Below, one piece after another: positions 62,301 to 64,000 of a stretch of DNA of 64,000 bases. Position numbers and translations under genes: made by a program. Every line of letters starts with the position of its first letter. Within the stretch, counting starts at the first letter, position 1. The notes under the pieces are model-generated. The model was not told the origin of the DNA and did no database searches. It saw only the letters and a list, made by a program, of their open reading frames with translations. This DNA comes from Lepisosteus oculatus (lineage: Eukaryota > Chordata > Actinopteri > Semionotiformes > Lepisosteidae): the NCBI RefSeq assembly GCF_040954835.1, contig NC_090705.1, forward strand, positions 13,152,001 through 13,216,000, written 5' to 3'.

Positions 62301-64000
62301 ATCAAGTACATCTCAAGAGTATTCTGTTCTATTAACAAATCTTGTTTTTTTGTATTGCCTGATCTTGTATTTCTGTTTTGAGAAGAGAGATATGTAGTTA
62401 CAATTGTAACTGTTTTGCTAACATTTAGTTGAATTCTGCCTTAAATTGGATTGTAAATAATTTAGATAATGTGGACAAGAAAGGATGGTTCATCAACATC
62501 TAGATTGAGAGCATATATTTAGAGGGATGGTTACCAAACAAACTACTGTTCCTAAAAAAAAATACAATTATGGCGAGAGATCTTGTTAATCTAATAAATG
62601 TTTGTTCCATGGGAATTGTCTCACAGCCCATTTCTGTTCAGAGAATTCTCAGTCTTTAAAGCTACGACTGTGCAGCAAGTGGACCAGAATGGTTCCATTG
62701 GGGTTTTAAGAAGTGGTGGTATCCATCTGGCTCATTTGACTTGTGACGGATTTCACACCATGCCACAGGAGGTGAAACATGTTAAATGCAAGTGAGTCAT
62801 CCTCAGGTTTTATGTTTAGGAGTTAAACATTTCTTGTTACTCCCCCCTAGTCTTCAATCTGGCCATCTTCCTTTTTCTGTCTTCACTGGAGAAAGCATAC
62901 TATATGCCTTGTACTAGATCTTCATAACTAATCAGATGCCTTTTTATCCTATGTCAATTTGAAGCACTACCCTGAAATAGTTTCCCACATACATTGTACT
63001 GTATCTGTGCCCACATCAAATAAATAAATAGAGAAGTTTGATTGTCTTTGCTGCTTATTATCTCTTATGTCAACAATGTTTTTCTTTTTTATTATTTTCA
63101 TTCTTAAATATATTTTTTAATACAACAATTAGGAAAAATAAATGGAACTGTGTAACCCGAAATATCCTGAAAGCCTACATTGTGCATTAACAGTGTAATT
63201 ATTGGTGATCGGTTTGCTTTTCATGAGCTATTGGGTTATATTTATTAATCACCAGTCCTACATTTATACCTTCTTTGGTGGTAATAACATTTTATGTATT
63301 ACAAAATTATAGAAATTTATAGTGCCCATATAGAAAATTGAAAATTAGTGATTAAAATGAAGAATCTGCAATAAATTGTCCTGGTATTAAAGAGATCAAA
63401 AGCAATCTTTTAATGTACCAATTCAGAGACAAATTAATCTTTGTTTATCTGAAGAAGATATTTGATGATATGATAATGTTATAGTAGTACTGTAGCTGTG
63501 TACATTAAAGTAAGTAAATCATGACAAATTAACCACACATCTTTCACTTATTTTGGTTGTTCTGGATTTTTTTTTTCTTAGTGTATATTTACAGATGTAT
63601 TGCATGTGCATGGTTTCGAAGTTCCCATACAGTGCAATGCATGTAAACAATACAAGCGATAAACCTTAAATGTCCTCTTTTCTGTTATACAGTGCTCTCA
63701 TTAGAGCAGTTCAGTTTGTTGTATCATGACTGCATCGAGAACAATAGCGTCATCCTAGATGTTTAAGCAGCATAGAAGAGTTAGTTTACCTGGAATATAC
63801 AGATAACTGCAACTTAAAACTGTCTTCACCCTCCCATGCCACTACAGAACACAAATAATCTAGTTGTCGCACCATTTATCTCTGAGTTTTAACTTTTTCA
63901 TGTGTCATAAAGCTCTTTCTCAATTAAAGAATAGGTGAATTGTCCCTTCTCTGAAATATAAGGTATTTGGGTATAAACTCCAAATGTGTGGAGATTCCTT
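62301..64000. other. AT-rich intergenic DNA to the window end
   Basis: No gene or repeat family recognised. The frame at 62598-62795 has no known signature. Confidence 0.5.

Noticed and set aside
1..64000. CRISPR arrays, operons, ribosome-binding sites or prophage
   Set aside because: The sequence is vertebrate nuclear DNA; no spaced direct-repeat array or compact gene clusters occur.

Overview
The window looks like a ray-finned fish nuclear chromosome. It is AT-rich, contains one vertebrate developmental gene in a long gene-poor region, and is strewn with decayed fish-type transposons (L2, CR1-like and Rex1-like LINEs, tRNA-derived SINEs, Tc1 and pogo/Tigger relics). The SINE tail ending in a 'gttagaaaatggatgg'-type sequence and the compact Sox4 protein are compatible with a non-teleost ray-finned fish such as a gar or bowfin, but this is from memory and is not proven by the sequence.

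The only protein-coding gene I can support is an intronless SOX4 (SoxC transcription factor) at 39275-40411 on the plus strand. It has a CCAAT-rich, TATA-less promoter candidate at about 38540-38680, a 5' leader with several short upstream ORFs, a 3' UTR of about 1.9 kb, and a convincing AATAAA signal at 42266 followed by a GU-rich element. About 3 kb upstream of the gene is locally CpG- and GC-rich and probably regulatory.

Left of the gene (1-36000) lies a gene desert. In order it holds: a strand-asymmetric block of unknown origin (900-3350) with a 79-bp tandem duplication; a fold-back retroposon with a perfect 15-nt target duplication (5119-5368); SINE and LINE fragments; an L2 relic (about 8780-10850) with a second fold-back element nested in it; a third fold-back copy (16813-17039); a large near-palindrome with a TAA repeat (19148-19332); a high-complexity region that may be conserved noncoding DNA (20380-22400); CR1-like LINE relics; a tRNA-derived SINE (29268-29573); a Tc1 relic (31438 on); and a solo LTR-like element with a 5-bp target duplication and a CTCF-like core motif (32672-33001).

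Right of the gene (42300-64000) are a Rex1-like LINE with a broken catalytic motif (45517-47200), a SINE, an RTE-like LINE 3' end (48430-49045), a Tc1 relic interrupted by a SINE (49799-50885), another SINE, a pogo/Tigger-type MITE (52386-52675), and then a repeat-poor stretch from about 53400 to the end. That stretch contains a CpG-rich promoter-like segment near 56790-56900 and an AG/GT-bounded exon candidate at 58774-59040. Together they could form a long noncoding RNA on the same strand as SOX4, as mammalian CASC15 does.

Functionally the window is SOX4 plus its regulatory landscape. The rest is transposon-derived or unassigned DNA. I found no tRNA or rRNA gene, CRISPR array or prokaryote-type feature.
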